From Rhodococcus rhodnii NBRC 100604 (GTDB lineage Bacteria > Actinomycetota > Actinomycetes > Mycobacteriales > Mycobacteriaceae), in NCBI RefSeq assembly GCF_001894925.1, contig NZ_BCXD01000002.1:1-64000 (forward strand): DNA of 64,000 bases. The letters are read 5' to 3'. The notes under the pieces are model-generated. The model was not told the DNA's origin. It saw only the letters and a list, made by a program, of their open reading frames with translations, and searched no databases. The position numbers were made by a program, and so were the translations under genes. Below are positions 37,431 to 52,436 of this stretch, in pieces (within the stretch, counting starts at the first letter, position 1; every line of letters begins with the position of its first letter).

Positions 37431-38288
37431 TCAGGAACGGGTGAGCCGCCAGATTCCCAGATCCGACGGCACGCCGCGCGGGACGCTCGCGAACAGCCCA
37501 CGGCGCCACGGCCGCGCCCGGACGGAGAGATTCGCGAGCGTGTCGGCGTCGAGTCCGTCGAGCGTCGCCGACGACGCGACGACGTCACCGCTTCCCGCGA
37601 GCCCCATCATGCGTGCGGCGATCGTGACGTCGACGCCGAGCCAGTCGTCGCCGACCCGCCGCGGCAGCCCCGTGTGCATTCCGACGCGCATGTGCGGCCG
37701 ATAGCCGTCGCATTCGATACGCGAGAGCCGGTCGCGGGCGTCGAAGACGGCGTCGACGGCACGATCGGGCGAGACGAAGGCCGCCATGAGGCCGTCGCCC
37801 ATGCGTTTGACGATCTGCCCACCGCGCTGCTGCATGGGCGGCTCGACGGCGCGCGCGACGTCGCGCAGGAGCTGGAGGGTCGACGCGTCACCCGCGTCGA
37901 GCGACCACGTCGAGAACGCGACGAGATCGGTGAAGACGATCGTGACCTCTGCGGTGCCCCGGCCTCGGCCGATGCGTTCGAGCGCGGCCTGCCACACCTG
38001 CAGTGCGCCGAGACTCGCTTCCTTCGAGACGCCGGCGCGATCGGAGGTCAGCCGGTCGGCGATGCGGGCGACGGCGCGGGCGCTGCCGGGGCCCGCGGTC
38101 GAGAGCGGGTCCCCGAAGCCCGGATCACCGGGCAACGCGCGACGCATCCGTCGCACGCCCCCGACGAAACGCGGATTGCGGTCGAGGTCACCGAGCCGCG
38201 CGAGCACCCGCGAGGGCACCGAGGTGGGCGGTTCCTCCCGCTCGTCCTCGGGTGCGTGCTCGGGCTCGATTGCTTCCGACTCGGCCAC
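37431..38288 (-). CDS. Class III adenylate/guanylate cyclase
   Basis: 285 residues. The first 100 residues hold no clear domain (a short helical region, RFVGGVRRMRRALPG). The catalytic domain begins near residue 112: VTIVFTDLVAFSTWS gives the first metal Asp, RMGDGLMAAF the second, and GVDVTIAARM provides the Asn-Arg-like transition-state pair region, where Asn appears as Thr-Ile and Arg is kept. Such substitutions are common in mycobacterial cyclases and leave activity uncertain. The start is a GTG at 38288. It is convergent with thiD and follows no operon partner. Confidence 0.85.
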   Translation of the reverse strand: MAESEAIEPEHAPEDEREEPPTSVPSRVLARLGDLDRNPRFVGGVRRMRRALPGDPGFGDPLSTAGPGSARAVARIADRLTSDRAGVSKEASLGALQVWQAALERIGRGRGTAEVTIVFTDLVAFSTWSLDAGDASTLQLLRDVARAVEPPMQQRGGQIVKRMGDGLMAAFVSPDRAVDAVFDARDRLSRIECDGYRPHMRVGMHTGLPRRVGDDWLGVDVTIAARMMGLAGSGDVVASSATLDGLDADTLANLSVRARPWRRGLFASVPRGVPSDLGIWRLTRS

Positions 38289-38339
38289 GAGGCTGAGTTA
38301 ACGATGCGTCACACGAACGGGCACCTCGTCGGCAGGCGA

Positions 38340-39815
38340 TCACTCACCGCCGTCGCGCGCCTGTGTCCTCGCCTCGCCCGACGGCACGCCGTCGGGACCC
38401 TCGACGGACAGCGCGTAGGCCGCGACGCCGTACGCGACGGCACTGCCGTTGACCCCCAGCGCCTCGGTGTCCAGCGCGGCGAGCGTGTCGCCGGGGGTGT
38501 GGTAGTTCCGGTCGTACGGCACGTCGGCCTCGCCGCCCCACATCGCCGCCTGCTCCGGCGTCTTGACGTCGTCGGCGCCGCTGAACACGCCGCCCGAGGG
38601 GATCCCCTTCGCGATGAAGGCGCCGTAGTCGGAACGGCCGTCGAAGTCGGTGCCCGCGGCCTCGATGCCCTGCTCGCTCAGGTACCGCACGAAGGTGCGC
38701 TCGATCGCGTCGGACCCCGCCGGGCCGGGCCCCTCGCCCTGTGCGTCCGAGTCGTCGCCGTCGTACGTGAGGTAGCCGGCGTTCTCGGAACCGAGCATGT
38801 CGAAGTTGAGGTAGAGCGCGATGTCGGCGAGTTCCTCCTCGCTCAGCGCCGCCACGTACTCGTCGGATCCCACGAGACCCAGTTCCTCCGCGCCCCAGAA
38901 CGCGAACCGGACGGCGTTGGTCACGCCGGGCTCGGCGCCGAGTTGCTTCGCCGATTCGAGGACAGCCGCGACGCCCGTGCCGTTGTCGTTGATGCCGGGG
39001 CCGTCCGGGACGGAGTCGAGGTGGGCGCCCACCATCACGACGTCCTCGGTCGATCCGGTCGCCGTCTGGGCGATGACGTTGCGGCTCGTGCGCTCCTCCG
39101 TCGTGGTGTCGAGCACGAGCGTCACCTCGCCGACCGCGGCGGCGAGCGCGGCCCCCTCGGCCTGCCCGATGCCGCCGGTGGGGATGCGGGCCGCGGCGGG
39201 ATCGCCGAGCGTTCCGCCCGTGAGCGGCTCGGGGGCGTTGTTCGCGACGATCACGGCGGCCGCGCCGCGTTCGGCGGCGATCGACTGCTTGTCGGCGAAC
39301 GGGCACACACCGCGCGTCACGAGGACGACCGCACCCGCGACGTCGAGGCCGTCGTAGTCGGTTGCCTCGCAGCCGGGGGTCTCGTCGTCCGGCGCGGCGA
39401 CGAGCCGGCCCGTGATGCCGTCGGGGCCCGTCGACGGCGAGTACGACAACGCGACGACGGGGACGTCGCCGGACGGCGCGCGCAGCGACTCGGCCGCGAC
39501 CGTGAAGTCGGTGAAGGAGAACTCGGGCGTCTCGACGTCGAATCCCGCGCCCCGCAGCTGTTCCGCGACGTAGTCGACGGAGGCGTCGTATCCCGAGGTC
39601 CCGGCCGCGCGGTTGCCGTCGTTCTCGGCGGCGATGCGCTCGAGTTCTTCGAGGTGACCCGTCAGCGCGGGAGTGGTGACGGACGACGCGAACTCGGCGG
39701 CATCGAGCTGCTCGGCGGCCTCGGGCTGCGACTCGGCTTCGGAGCACGCGGCCGTCGACACGGACAGGAGCGCTCCGGCGAAAACCGCTGCCAGCGCTGT
39801 GCGGGTGGTCGGCAT
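38340..39815 (-). CDS. Secreted M28-family zinc aminopeptidase, LpqL-like lipoprotein
   Basis: 491 residues from the ATG at 39815; a longer frame is Arg-rich and has no signal. A signal peptide ends STAACSEAE, a slightly relaxed lipobox, suggesting a lipid anchor. A PA domain follows (residues about 130-260, with GLDVAGAVVLVTRGVCPFADK), then the M28 peptidase with zinc ligands in GAHLDSVPDGPGINDNGTG, WGAEELGL, NFDMLGS and YHTPGDT. It is expected to remove N-terminal residues outside the cell. M. tuberculosis lpqL lies at the same place beside thiG, supporting orthology. A palindromic repeat separates it from the upstream ABC permease. Confidence 0.92.
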   Translation of the reverse strand: MPTTRTALAAVFAGALLSVSTAACSEAESQPEAAEQLDAAEFASSVTTPALTGHLEELERIAAENDGNRAAGTSGYDASVDYVAEQLRGAGFDVETPEFSFTDFTVAAESLRAPSGDVPVVALSYSPSTGPDGITGRLVAAPDDETPGCEATDYDGLDVAGAVVLVTRGVCPFADKQSIAAERGAAAVIVANNAPEPLTGGTLGDPAAARIPTGGIGQAEGAALAAAVGEVTLVLDTTTEERTSRNVIAQTATGSTEDVVMVGAHLDSVPDGPGINDNGTGVAAVLESAKQLGAEPGVTNAVRFAFWGAEELGLVGSDEYVAALSEEELADIALYLNFDMLGSENAGYLTYDGDDSDAQGEGPGPAGSDAIERTFVRYLSEQGIEAAGTDFDGRSDYGAFIAKGIPSGGVFSGADDVKTPEQAAMWGGEADVPYDRNYHTPGDTLAALDTEALGVNGSAVAYGVAAYALSVEGPDGVPSGEARTQARDGGE

Positions 39816-39861
39816 GCGCAGGACCGTACCAGTCGGCCGACTTGTCCGCGCTCCACGCGAA

Positions 39862-39932
39862 TGCCGCAATGTCACAGCGTGTGCATCGACCACTGGAACC
39901 GAAGCGAGCGCACATACTGTGACATTGCGGCA
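39862..39932. repeat. Long imperfect palindrome, copy 2 of a three-copy family
   Basis: 23-base arms (39862-39884 and 39910-39932), TGCCGCAATGTCACAGCGTGTGC against its complement with two mismatches, separated by 25 bases. The first 16 pairs are perfect. It lies 18 bases past the ABC permease stop and 46 bases before the aminopeptidase start, in the same orientation relative to an upstream stop as copies 1 and 3. A G-rich run (C-rich in the transcript) fills the gap to the stop codon. Confidence 0.75.
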
Positions 39933-39950
39933 GAAGGGAGGGGGTGGGGG

Positions 39951-40745
39951 TCAGGCGTCGCGGCGGTCGACGACGAACAGTGCCGCGCCGAACACGACGA
40001 ACACGAAGACCGCGAAGTAGATCAGCGAACCCCAAGGGCCCCAATGGAACTCGACTGTGCCGCCCGCACCGAGGAAGTTGTTGATGTTCGTGAACGGGAG
40101 GAACGGCATGATGTCGCGGCCGGTCTCGCCGAACAAGTTGAACAGACTCTCGATGAGCAGCGGCCACAGCAACAGCAGGGCGATCGCACCGGCCGTCTGA
40201 CGCAGCAGTGCACCCACTCCTACCGCGAGGATCACGGCGAGCAGTGCGTAGATCGGAATGCCGTACACGGCACGCCAATCCGCGCCCGTCGAGAGCGACA
40301 GGTTCGCCCCGGCATCCGCTCCGGCGGTCGCCTTCGCGATCGCGTAGGCGCCGAAGGTGAGTACGATCGTCAGGACCGCGGAGAACACTCCGAGCAGTCC
40401 GGCCTTCGCCACGAGCACCGACGAGCGGTTCGGAATCGCCTGGAAGGTCGTGCGAACGACCCCGAACCGGTATTCGCTCGTCACCGCCAGCGCCGCCAGG
40501 ATCATGAGCACCGTGATACCGAATCCCGAGACACCGCCCAGAGTGTCGGGCAACGCGGGAAGATACGGCTCGAACGTGGGCTGGTCACCACGCGCGACCA
40601 TGTCGTTGTAACTCTGCAGTCCCGAGTTCGCGCTGAACCCCACGAGCCCGGCGAACCCGAGTCCCAGAACCACCACGATCGCCGTGCACCACCACGGCGA
40701 GCACACCGAGGTCAGCTTGATGCGTTCCGCTGCGAGAACCGTCAT
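39951..40745 (-). CDS. ABC-2 type transporter permease
   Basis: 264 residues with six hydrophobic helices: VVVLGLGFAGLVGFSA, GFGITVLMILAALAVTSEYRFGVVRTT, then AGLLGVFSAVLTIVLTFGAYAIAKA and three more. The segment EYRFGVVRTTFQAIPNRS is the coupling-helix region typical of ABC-2 export permeases. Its ATG overlaps the stop of the upstream ATPase gene by one base, so the two form one transporter. The substrate may be a drug, lipid or peptide. Palindrome copy 2 follows. Confidence 0.9.
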   Translation of the reverse strand: MTVLAAERIKLTSVCSPWWCTAIVVVLGLGFAGLVGFSANSGLQSYNDMVARGDQPTFEPYLPALPDTLGGVSGFGITVLMILAALAVTSEYRFGVVRTTFQAIPNRSSVLVAKAGLLGVFSAVLTIVLTFGAYAIAKATAGADAGANLSLSTGADWRAVYGIPIYALLAVILAVGVGALLRQTAGAIALLLLWPLLIESLFNLFGETGRDIMPFLPFTNINNFLGAGGTVEFHWGPWGSLIYFAVFVFVVFGAALFVVDRRDA

Positions 40746-41683
40746 CAGAGGGCACCACCCATCACGTCGTCGAGGCCGGCGGCGTGGTACTGCACGTCCT
40801 CGCCGGTGATCTTCATGAACGCCTCCTCGAGAGAGCCGCGCTGCGAGGCGAGTTCGTGGAGGACGAGGCCCTTGCCCGCTGCGATCTCGCCGATCGCATC
40901 GGTGGTCGACCCGGCGACGAGCAGTGCCGGAATCTCGCCGGCGTCGTCGCGCACCGACAGGCCGGCGGCCTCGAACGCGCTGCGGAGCCCTGCGAGTTCG
41001 GGACCGCGCACGCGGACCGACGCCTCGGACGAACGCTGTACGAAGTCGTCGACGGTGGTGTCGGCGATCAGCTTGCCCCGGCCGATCACGACGAGCCGCT
41101 GCGCCGTGAGCGACATCTCCGACAGCAGGTGGCTCGACACGAGGACGGTGCGGCCCTCGGCGGCGAGCGACTGCATGAACCTGCGGATCCAGTGGATACC
41201 CTCCGGATCGAGTCCGTTCACGGGCTCGTCGAACAGCAGGACCTTCGGGTCACCCAGCAGCGCGGCGGCGAGTCCGAGCCGCTGCGACATGCCGAGCGAG
41301 AAGCCGCCCGCCTTCTTGCCCGCGACCTCGGTGAGCCCGACGAGCCGCAGCACCTCCTCGACGCGCGACTTGGGGATGCCGTTCGACGCCGCCATCCACT
41401 GCAGATGTGCGCGGGCCGAGCGGTTGGGATGCACCCACTTCGCGTCGAGCAGGGCTCCCACGGTGTGCAGTGGCTGCTTCAGCTGCCGGTACGGCACACC
41501 CTCGACGAGCGCCTCCCCGCTCGTCGGGCGGTCGAGCCCCAGAATCATGCGCATCGTCGTCGACTTGCCGGCGCCGTTCGGGCCGAGGAAGCCGGTGACG
41601 ATCCCCGGTTGCACGGTGAACGTGAGGTCGTCCACCGCCTTCGTCGCTCCGAAGGACTTGGTCAGTCCCTTCACTTCGATCAT
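40745..41683 (-). CDS. ABC transporter ATP-binding protein (export type)
   Basis: 312 residues from the ATG at 41683, beginning MIEVKGLTKSFGATKAV; an upstream ATG is less likely. Walker A is GPNGAGKSTT, the signature reads SLGMSQRLGLA, and Walker B plus D-loop is VLLFDEPVNGLDPEG. After residue 215 a C-terminal extension (SSEASVRVRGPELAGL onward) matches the DrrA/CcmA-type daunorubicin-resistance ATPases. With its partner permease it should be an exporter driven from the cytoplasm. The two-gene unit stands between palindrome copy 2 and thiG. Confidence 0.93.
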   Translation of the reverse strand: MIEVKGLTKSFGATKAVDDLTFTVQPGIVTGFLGPNGAGKSTTMRMILGLDRPTSGEALVEGVPYRQLKQPLHTVGALLDAKWVHPNRSARAHLQWMAASNGIPKSRVEEVLRLVGLTEVAGKKAGGFSLGMSQRLGLAAALLGDPKVLLFDEPVNGLDPEGIHWIRRFMQSLAAEGRTVLVSSHLLSEMSLTAQRLVVIGRGKLIADTTVDDFVQRSSEASVRVRGPELAGLRSAFEAAGLSVRDDAGEIPALLVAGSTTDAIGEIAAGKGLVLHELASQRGSLEEAFMKITGEDVQYHAAGLDDVMGGAL

Positions 41684-41849
41684 GATCGAGAGTCTGCCGC
41701 ATCGAACGGGCTCGCACATCGGGCCACGGGATGATTCGGGGTCGTTCTGGGGGCCGACGCAGCGCGAATCGTGCAGCGGCATCGGGGAGAACCCCGAGAA
41801 CCTCGGTGGAAAACCCCGAGGACCCTGGGGGCGGACGTCTGCCCTGTGG

Positions 41850-42876
<1,027 letters not shown>

Positions 42877-42946
42877 GTCGTCCTCCGATTCGTCACGGGA
42901 TGGCCGGTCGCGTACATCGTGTCCGGTGTCGTCCTGTCCATCGTCC

Positions 42947-44026
42947 TCACCGTGCCGGGACGGCGAACCGCGTGGGTGACGCGGGCGCCATCTCGGGCAG
43001 TTCGTCGCCCGCGAGCGCGGCGACGACGGCGTCGGCGGTGACCGGCGTCATGAGTATTCCGTTGCGGCCGTGTCCCGTCGCCACGACGACGCGATCGGAC
43101 ACCGCGCCGACGATGGGGATGTTGTCGGGCGAGCACGGCCGGAGCCCTGCCGCCGCCTCGTGGAACTCGTACTCGCCGATCGCGGGCATGAGCGCCTCGG
43201 CGTCGGCGACGAGGTCGCGGACGCCCGCGACGGTGACCTGCGTGTCCTCGCCCGCTTCGAGTTGCGTCGCACCGACGACGATCCCGTCGGCGCGCGGGAC
43301 GAGATACGCGGGCCTTCCGTGCACGACGCCGCGCACCGTGCGCGTGGGTGCGGGTGTGACTCCGGGGCGCGCCCGCAGTCGCAGGATCTCGCCCTTGACG
43401 GGCCGCACCTGTAGGCCGGGCCACAGCCGCGCGCTCGCGTGTCCGGCCGCGAGCACGACGCGGTCGCTCTCGAGTGCGTCGAGGTCGGCGACCTGCTCGC
43501 CTCGGATCTCGACGCCCGCGTCGGCGGCGGCGCCGCGCAGGGCCGTCAGGAGTGCGCGATTGTCGACGGCGGATTCGCCGTCGGTGAGCAGCCCGAGCCG
43601 GATGCCGCGCGCGAGCATCGGTTCGTGCTCGCGCACCTCGCGGCGGGTGAGCACGCGCGCCGTCCGGCCGGCGCGCCCCAGGAACTCGGCGATGGTGTGA
43701 AGGTCCTCGGCGTCGGCGGCGTCGAGCGCCACGGTGAGCGAGTCGGTCGTCGTGAAGAGAGAGAGCCCGCTCGCGCGTTCGAGTTCGCCGCCGAATCCGG
43801 GCCACCGGTCGAGCGACGCCGCGCCGACCGCGAGCGCGGCCTCCTCGCCGGGCCAGCCCTCCGAGAGCGGTGCGAGCATTCCACCCGCGACGTGGCTGGC
43901 GCCCGACCCGACGGCGGGGTCGTGGAGTGTCACGTGCCAACCGGCCTGCGCGGCGCGCCACGCGCACGCGAGACCGATGACACCGCCGCCGACCACGCTC
44001 ACCGTGGCTCCGCTGTTCGAGTGCAT
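42947..44026 (-). CDS. thiO: Glycine oxidase ThiO
   Basis: 359 residues from the ATG at 44026, preferred over an upstream GTG because GAGGTGA lies five bases before it, inside the end of the riboswitch. It is a flavoprotein of the D-amino-acid oxidase fold that oxidises glycine to dehydroglycine for ThiG. Marks are the FAD fold [24 protein letters not shown], and the C-terminal [14 protein letters not shown] and [11 protein letters not shown]. It is the first gene of the thiO-thiS-thiG operon. Confidence 0.94.
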   Translation of the reverse strand: MHSNSGATVSVVGGGVIGLACAWRAAQAGWHVTLHDPAVGSGASHVAGGMLAPLSEGWPGEEAALAVGAASLDRWPGFGGELERASGLSLFTTTDSLTVALDAADAEDLHTIAEFLGRAGRTARVLTRREVREHEPMLARGIRLGLLTDGESAVDNRALLTALRGAAADAGVEIRGEQVADLDALESDRVVLAAGHASARLWPGLQVRPVKGEILRLRARPGVTPAPTRTVRGVVHGRPAYLVPRADGIVVGATQLEAGEDTQVTVAGVRDLVADAEALMPAIGEYEFHEAAAGLRPCSPDNIPIVGAVSDRVVVATGHGRNGILMTPVTADAVVAALAGDELPEMAPASPTRFAVPAR

Positions 44027-44037
44027 CACGATCACCT

Positions 44038-44130
44038 CACTTCCCACGCCGGCATGATCCGGTTCGGGTACGACGGTCGGGTTCGGCGCGAACCCCTCTC
44101 AGCCCCGCGATCCGGGGACTCCCGTGTCAG
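44038..44130 (-). promoter_or_regulatory. TPP riboswitch (THI element) before thiO
   Basis: Read on the minus strand from about 44128, the sequence has the conserved TPP aptamer blocks in order: ACGGGAGTCCC (P3 entry), GGGGCTGAGAGG (pyrimidine-binding loop), then ACCCGAACCGGATCATGCC with GGCGTGGGAA closing. These match the consensus GCTGAGA and CTGATCTGGATAATGCC. The ThiO ribosome-binding site GAGGTGA follows at once, so thiamine pyrophosphate should block translation initiation of thiO-thiS-thiG. Confidence 0.93.
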
Positions 44131-44148
44131 TAGTTCCACCACAGAGGC

Positions 44149-44154
44149 TACCTT
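44149..44154 (+). promoter_or_regulatory. Candidate -10 box of thiE
   Basis: TACCTT lies seven bases before the thiE GTG. If it is a -10 element, transcription would begin at or next to the start codon, giving a leaderless mRNA. A -35 box is not clear. Confidence 0.4.
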
Positions 44155-44161
44155 TTACGCC

Positions 44162-44854
44162 GTGACACCCTCCCCTCCCCGTCGCAGCGACGATCGTCGT
44201 GCCCGGCTCGCCGATGCGCGCCTCTACCTGTGCACGGACGCGCGCCGCGACACCGGTGACCTCGAGCGTTTCGTCGACTCCGCGCTGGCCGGCGGCGTCG
44301 ACATCGTGCAGCTGCGCGACAAGGGCTCGGAGGGCGAGAAGCGATTCGGTCCGCTCGAGGCGAAGGACGAACTGCTCGCGCTCAGCATCCTCACCGAGGC
44401 CGCGCGCCGTCACGGTGCGCTCGTCGCGGTGAACGATCGCGCCGATCTCGCGCTCGCGGCCGGTGCCGACGTGCTCCACCTGGGCCAGGACGATCTCCCC
44501 GTCCCCTACGCCCGCACCGTCGTGGGACCGGACGTCGTCATCGGGCGCTCGACCCACAATCGCGCGCAGGCGAGCCTCGCGGCGATCGAGGAGAGCGTCG
44601 ACTACTTCTGCACCGGACCCGTGTGGACGACGCCGACCAAGCCCGGACGCTCCGCCGCGGGTATCGACCTCGTGCGGGCGACCGCGGAGGCCGGTCCCTC
44701 GCGCCCCTGGTTCGCGATCGGCGGTATCGACGAGGATCGTCTCGACGACGTGCTCGACGCCGGTGCGACCCGCGTCGTCGTCGTGCGGGCGATCACGCAG
44801 TCCCGCGATCCGCGCGCGGCGGCGGCGAGGATCGCCGAGAAGCTGCACGGCTGA
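44162..44854 (+). CDS. thiE: Thiamine-phosphate synthase
   Basis: 230 residues from a GTG at 44162. It joins HMP-diphosphate and thiazole phosphate to thiamine phosphate. Recognisable motifs are [53 protein letters not shown] and [11 protein letters not shown], which cover substrate and Mg sites. It is divergent from thiO and begins only about 30 bases from the riboswitch 5' end, so the two promoters overlap. No riboswitch precedes thiE itself. Confidence 0.95.
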   Translation: MTPSPPRRSDDRRARLADARLYLCTDARRDTGDLERFVDSALAGGVDIVQLRDKGSEGEKRFGPLEAKDELLALSILTEAARRHGALVAVNDRADLALAAGADVLHLGQDDLPVPYARTVVGPDVVIGRSTHNRAQASLAAIEESVDYFCTGPVWTTPTKPGRSAAGIDLVRATAEAGPSRPWFAIGGIDEDRLDDVLDAGATRVVVVRAITQSRDPRAAAARIAEKLHG

Positions 44855-44884
44855 CCGAACCGCCGTGTCCGGCCAGGCCCGCCG

Positions 44885-45550
44885 TCAGTCCAGCGCGGAG
44901 GGCGGAAGCGTGACGGTTCGCGCCGAGCGTCCCGCGTCCCCACCGACGACCGCCGTGAGATCCCTGCCCGCGGCCTCGCCTTCCCCGCCCGTGAGTTCCT
45001 CGATCCCGGTGAGCCAGCCGAAACCGCCGCCCGGCAGCACGACGGTGCGCGCCCCCGCACGCGGCAGCGGCGGCGGGGCGAGCACGCGGACCGGCTCGGC
45101 GCGCAGCAACGGCCAGCTCGCCGCGAAGCCCGTGTGCAGCGGCAGCAGCTCGACCTCGGCCTCCGGGACCCAGCGCAGCTCCAGGCTTTCGCGGTTCGCG
45201 ACCGTCTTCAGCAGTGCCTCGCTGTCCGCGACGACCGTCGTGTAACTCCACACGTCGCGGATGTCCGTCGTGACGCGTTCGGCGCGCACGCGGACGAGAG
45301 TCTCGTCGAGACCCGCCTCCTCGAACGCTTCGCGCAACGCCGCCGCGGTGGCGCTCTCGTGGGAGTCGCGGGCGCCGCCGGGGAGCCCCCACGTTCCGCC
45401 CTGATGGCTCCATTGCGCACGATGCTGCAGCAGGACGGCGGGCCCGGCATCGCCGAGCGGAGCCCGCACGAGCAGGCCTGCAGCACCGAAACGGCCCCAG
45501 TGCCGCACGCCGTCGGGGCCGTATGCCCAGCCGTCCCCGTCCCCGTGCAT
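44885..45550 (-). CDS. Nudix hydrolase (MutT3-like)
   Basis: 221 residues from the ATG at 45550, with GAGGGAG upstream. The Nudix box GGARDSHESATAAALREAFEEAGL is complete, preceded by GTWGLPGG. The start HGDGDGWAYGPDGVRHWGRFGAAGLL and the position beside thiE match M. tuberculosis Rv0413 (mutT3). It likely hydrolyses oxidised or non-canonical nucleoside triphosphates. It converges with thiE with 30 bases between stops. Confidence 0.9.
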   Translation of the reverse strand: MHGDGDGWAYGPDGVRHWGRFGAAGLLVRAPLGDAGPAVLLQHRAQWSHQGGTWGLPGGARDSHESATAAALREAFEEAGLDETLVRVRAERVTTDIRDVWSYTTVVADSEALLKTVANRESLELRWVPEAEVELLPLHTGFAASWPLLRAEPVRVLAPPPLPRAGARTVVLPGGGFGWLTGIEELTGGEGEAAGRDLTAVVGGDAGRSARTVTLPPSALD

Positions 45551-45743
45551 CGCCGTCTCCCTCGCCGTGGTTGCCTGCACCCTAGCGGCTCGCGCATCCC
45601 GCGCGCCCGCGCGGCGTCCGGGCACCGGGCATCGAACCGCCGGGCCGCCACGCGCCCGGGTGACCGCCCCCGCCGGGGCTCCGCTTATATGCTGCCCAGA
45701 GGGAGACCGAGCAGCGAGAGCGCGCGAGCGGAAGGGTCTGGAC

Positions 45744-50487
<4,744 letters not shown>

Positions 50488-50494
50488 CGTGGTT

Positions 50495-50545
50495 CTCCGG
50501 GGCAGGCCCCGGAGGCAGGCCCGAGGTGCCCGGAAGCGGGGCACC
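50495..50545 (+). terminator. Two tandem hairpins after pknG
   Basis: The first has 9-base arms CTCCGGGGC and GCCCCGGAG almost touching (50495-50503, 50506-50514). The second has 7-bp arms GGTGCCC and GGGCACC (50525-50531, 50539-50545). They fill most of the 80 bases between pknG and the next gene and may terminate or attenuate transcription. There is no T-run. Confidence 0.5.
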
Positions 50546-50567
50546 GGAGACCGGCGAGAGGACGAGA

Positions 50568-52436
50568 ATGGCGCAGCGGACCACCGGCGGCGCACACCCC
50601 GACGCCGCACCGGCCGCGCGCACCCCCGACGATGCTCCCCCGCGGCTCGCCCGGCGCATCGCGCTCGCGGCGGCCGCGATCGTCCTTGCCGCGACGGCGC
50701 TGCGGGTCTGGGTCGCGGCGGCGGGCGGCTTCTACTGGGACGATCTGATCCTCACCGGGCGGTCGGCGACCGTCCCCACTTTCTCGGCCGATTTCCTGCT
50801 CTACGACCACGACGGCCACTTCATGCCCGCGGCGTTCCTGCTGGCCGATCTGGCGACGACGCTCGCACCGCTGCAGTGGTGGCTGCCGGCGGTGATGCTC
50901 GTCGTGGGGCAACTCGCGGCGTCGGCGGCCGTGGTGCGCCTGCTGTGGGTCGTGATGGGCCCGCGTCCGCTGCTCCTCGCGCCGCTCGTGTTCTACGTGC
51001 TGTGCCCCATCACGCTGCCGTCGTTCGCGTGGTGGGCGAACGCGCTCAACTCGCTGCCGCTGCAGTTCGCGCTCGCGTGGGTCGCGGCCGACGCGATGAA
51101 GCTCGCGCGCACCGGCGACCGCCGCTACGCGATCTCGGATGTCGTCGTCACGATCGTCGCGCTCGCGTTCTTCGAGAAGTCGGTGCTCGTCCCGTTCGTG
51201 GCGTTCGCGACGGTCGCGCTCGCCTATCACGTCGACGGCGTCGCACGCGCGTTCCGGACGGCCCTGCGGCGCTGCGCGGCGCTGTGGATCCCGACCGCCG
51301 TCGTTCTCGCGGTGTGGGCGCTGGTGTACCTCACCGTGACGGACTCGCGCGTCGAGAGCGATCACCTGGGCAACGCGCCGGGGTTCGTGCACCATGCGAC
51401 GTCGCTGGGGCTCGTGCCGACCTTCCTCGGCGGGCCGTGGCTGTGGGACCGGTGGCCGCCGAGCCCGCCGTGGGCGACGCCGCCGACGGCGCTCGTGATC
51501 GGCGGCTGGGTCGTGCTCGCCGCGGCGGTGATCGGGTCGATCGTCCACAAGCGCCGCGTCGCGCCGGTGTGGATCGCGGCCGCCGCCTACGTCGCCGCGT
51601 CCGAGCTCGCGATGGTGCTCACCCGTGGCTCGGACCTCGCGGCCTACGAGCTGGCGCAGACGCTGCGCTATCTCGCCGATTCCGCCGTCGTGCTCGTCGT
51701 TCTCGCCGCGCTGATCGCGCGGGCACCACGCCGTTCCGAACGCCCGCGCGAGCCCCGATCGGGCGGTCTCGTCGCACTCACGACGGTCGCGGTCGTCGCG
51801 TTCGCCGTCTCGAGCGTGCTGTCGACGATCACCTTCGTCGGCCGCTGGGAGAACAACCCCACCAACCCGTATCTCGCGAACGCGCGGGTCTCGCTCGCCG
51901 AGCATCGCGACGTCCCGCTGCTCGACCATCCCGTGTCGCTGTGGGTGCTCGTCCCCGTCGCGACGCCGTACAACTCGGCGAGCCACGTCTTCGGGCCGCT
52001 CCCCGACCGGCCCGAGTTCGCCGACTCCACGCCGCAACTGCGCCAGCTCGACGACGACGGAATGCTCGTCGAGGCCGTCGTCTCCGACACCCGCACCATT
52101 CCGCAGGGCCCGGTTCCCGAGTGCGGGTTCCGCGTCGAACGCACCCCCGACGGCGTCGCCGGCGACACGACGATCCCGCTCGACGGGCCGCTGCTCGACT
52201 GGGAGTGGACGGCGCAGCTGAACTACTTCGCCTCGACCGCGGGCGACGTCGACGTGCGGCTCGACACCGGCGACACCGTCACGGTGCCCGTCGAGGCGGG
52301 GCTGAACCAGGTGTTCGTGCGGCTGATCGGCGGCGGCGACGCGCTGCACGTGGAGCCGACGACGCCGGGTCTCGCGCTGTGCGTCGGCTCGGGTCCGGTC
52401 GGCACCGTCGCACCCACGACCGAACGGGTGCGATGA
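50568..52436 (+). CDS. Large polytopic membrane protein, possible GT-C type
   Basis: 622 residues from the ATG at 50568. Following a short cytoplasmic head come about ten membrane helices, with GGFYWDDLILTGR in the first outer loop. An acidic D-D/E-D loop after helix 1 is typical of GT-C glycosyltransferases that use polyprenyl-phosphate sugars, so this is a possible glycosyltransferase, but I cannot assign it further. The C-terminal 180 residues are hydrophilic and extracytoplasmic. It overlaps the next gene by four bases and lies behind pknG across hairpins. Confidence 0.65.
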   Translation: MAQRTTGGAHPDAAPAARTPDDAPPRLARRIALAAAAIVLAATALRVWVAAAGGFYWDDLILTGRSATVPTFSADFLLYDHDGHFMPAAFLLADLATTLAPLQWWLPAVMLVVGQLAASAAVVRLLWVVMGPRPLLLAPLVFYVLCPITLPSFAWWANALNSLPLQFALAWVAADAMKLARTGDRRYAISDVVVTIVALAFFEKSVLVPFVAFATVALAYHVDGVARAFRTALRRCAALWIPTAVVLAVWALVYLTVTDSRVESDHLGNAPGFVHHATSLGLVPTFLGGPWLWDRWPPSPPWATPPTALVIGGWVVLAAAVIGSIVHKRRVAPVWIAAAAYVAASELAMVLTRGSDLAAYELAQTLRYLADSAVVLVVLAALIARAPRRSERPREPRSGGLVALTTVAVVAFAVSSVLSTITFVGRWENNPTNPYLANARVSLAEHRDVPLLDHPVSLWVLVPVATPYNSASHVFGPLPDRPEFADSTPQLRQLDDDGMLVEAVVSDTRTIPQGPVPECGFRVERTPDGVAGDTTIPLDGPLLDWEWTAQLNYFASTAGDVDVRLDTGDTVTVPVEAGLNQVFVRLIGGGDALHVEPTTPGLALCVGSGPVGTVAPTTERVR

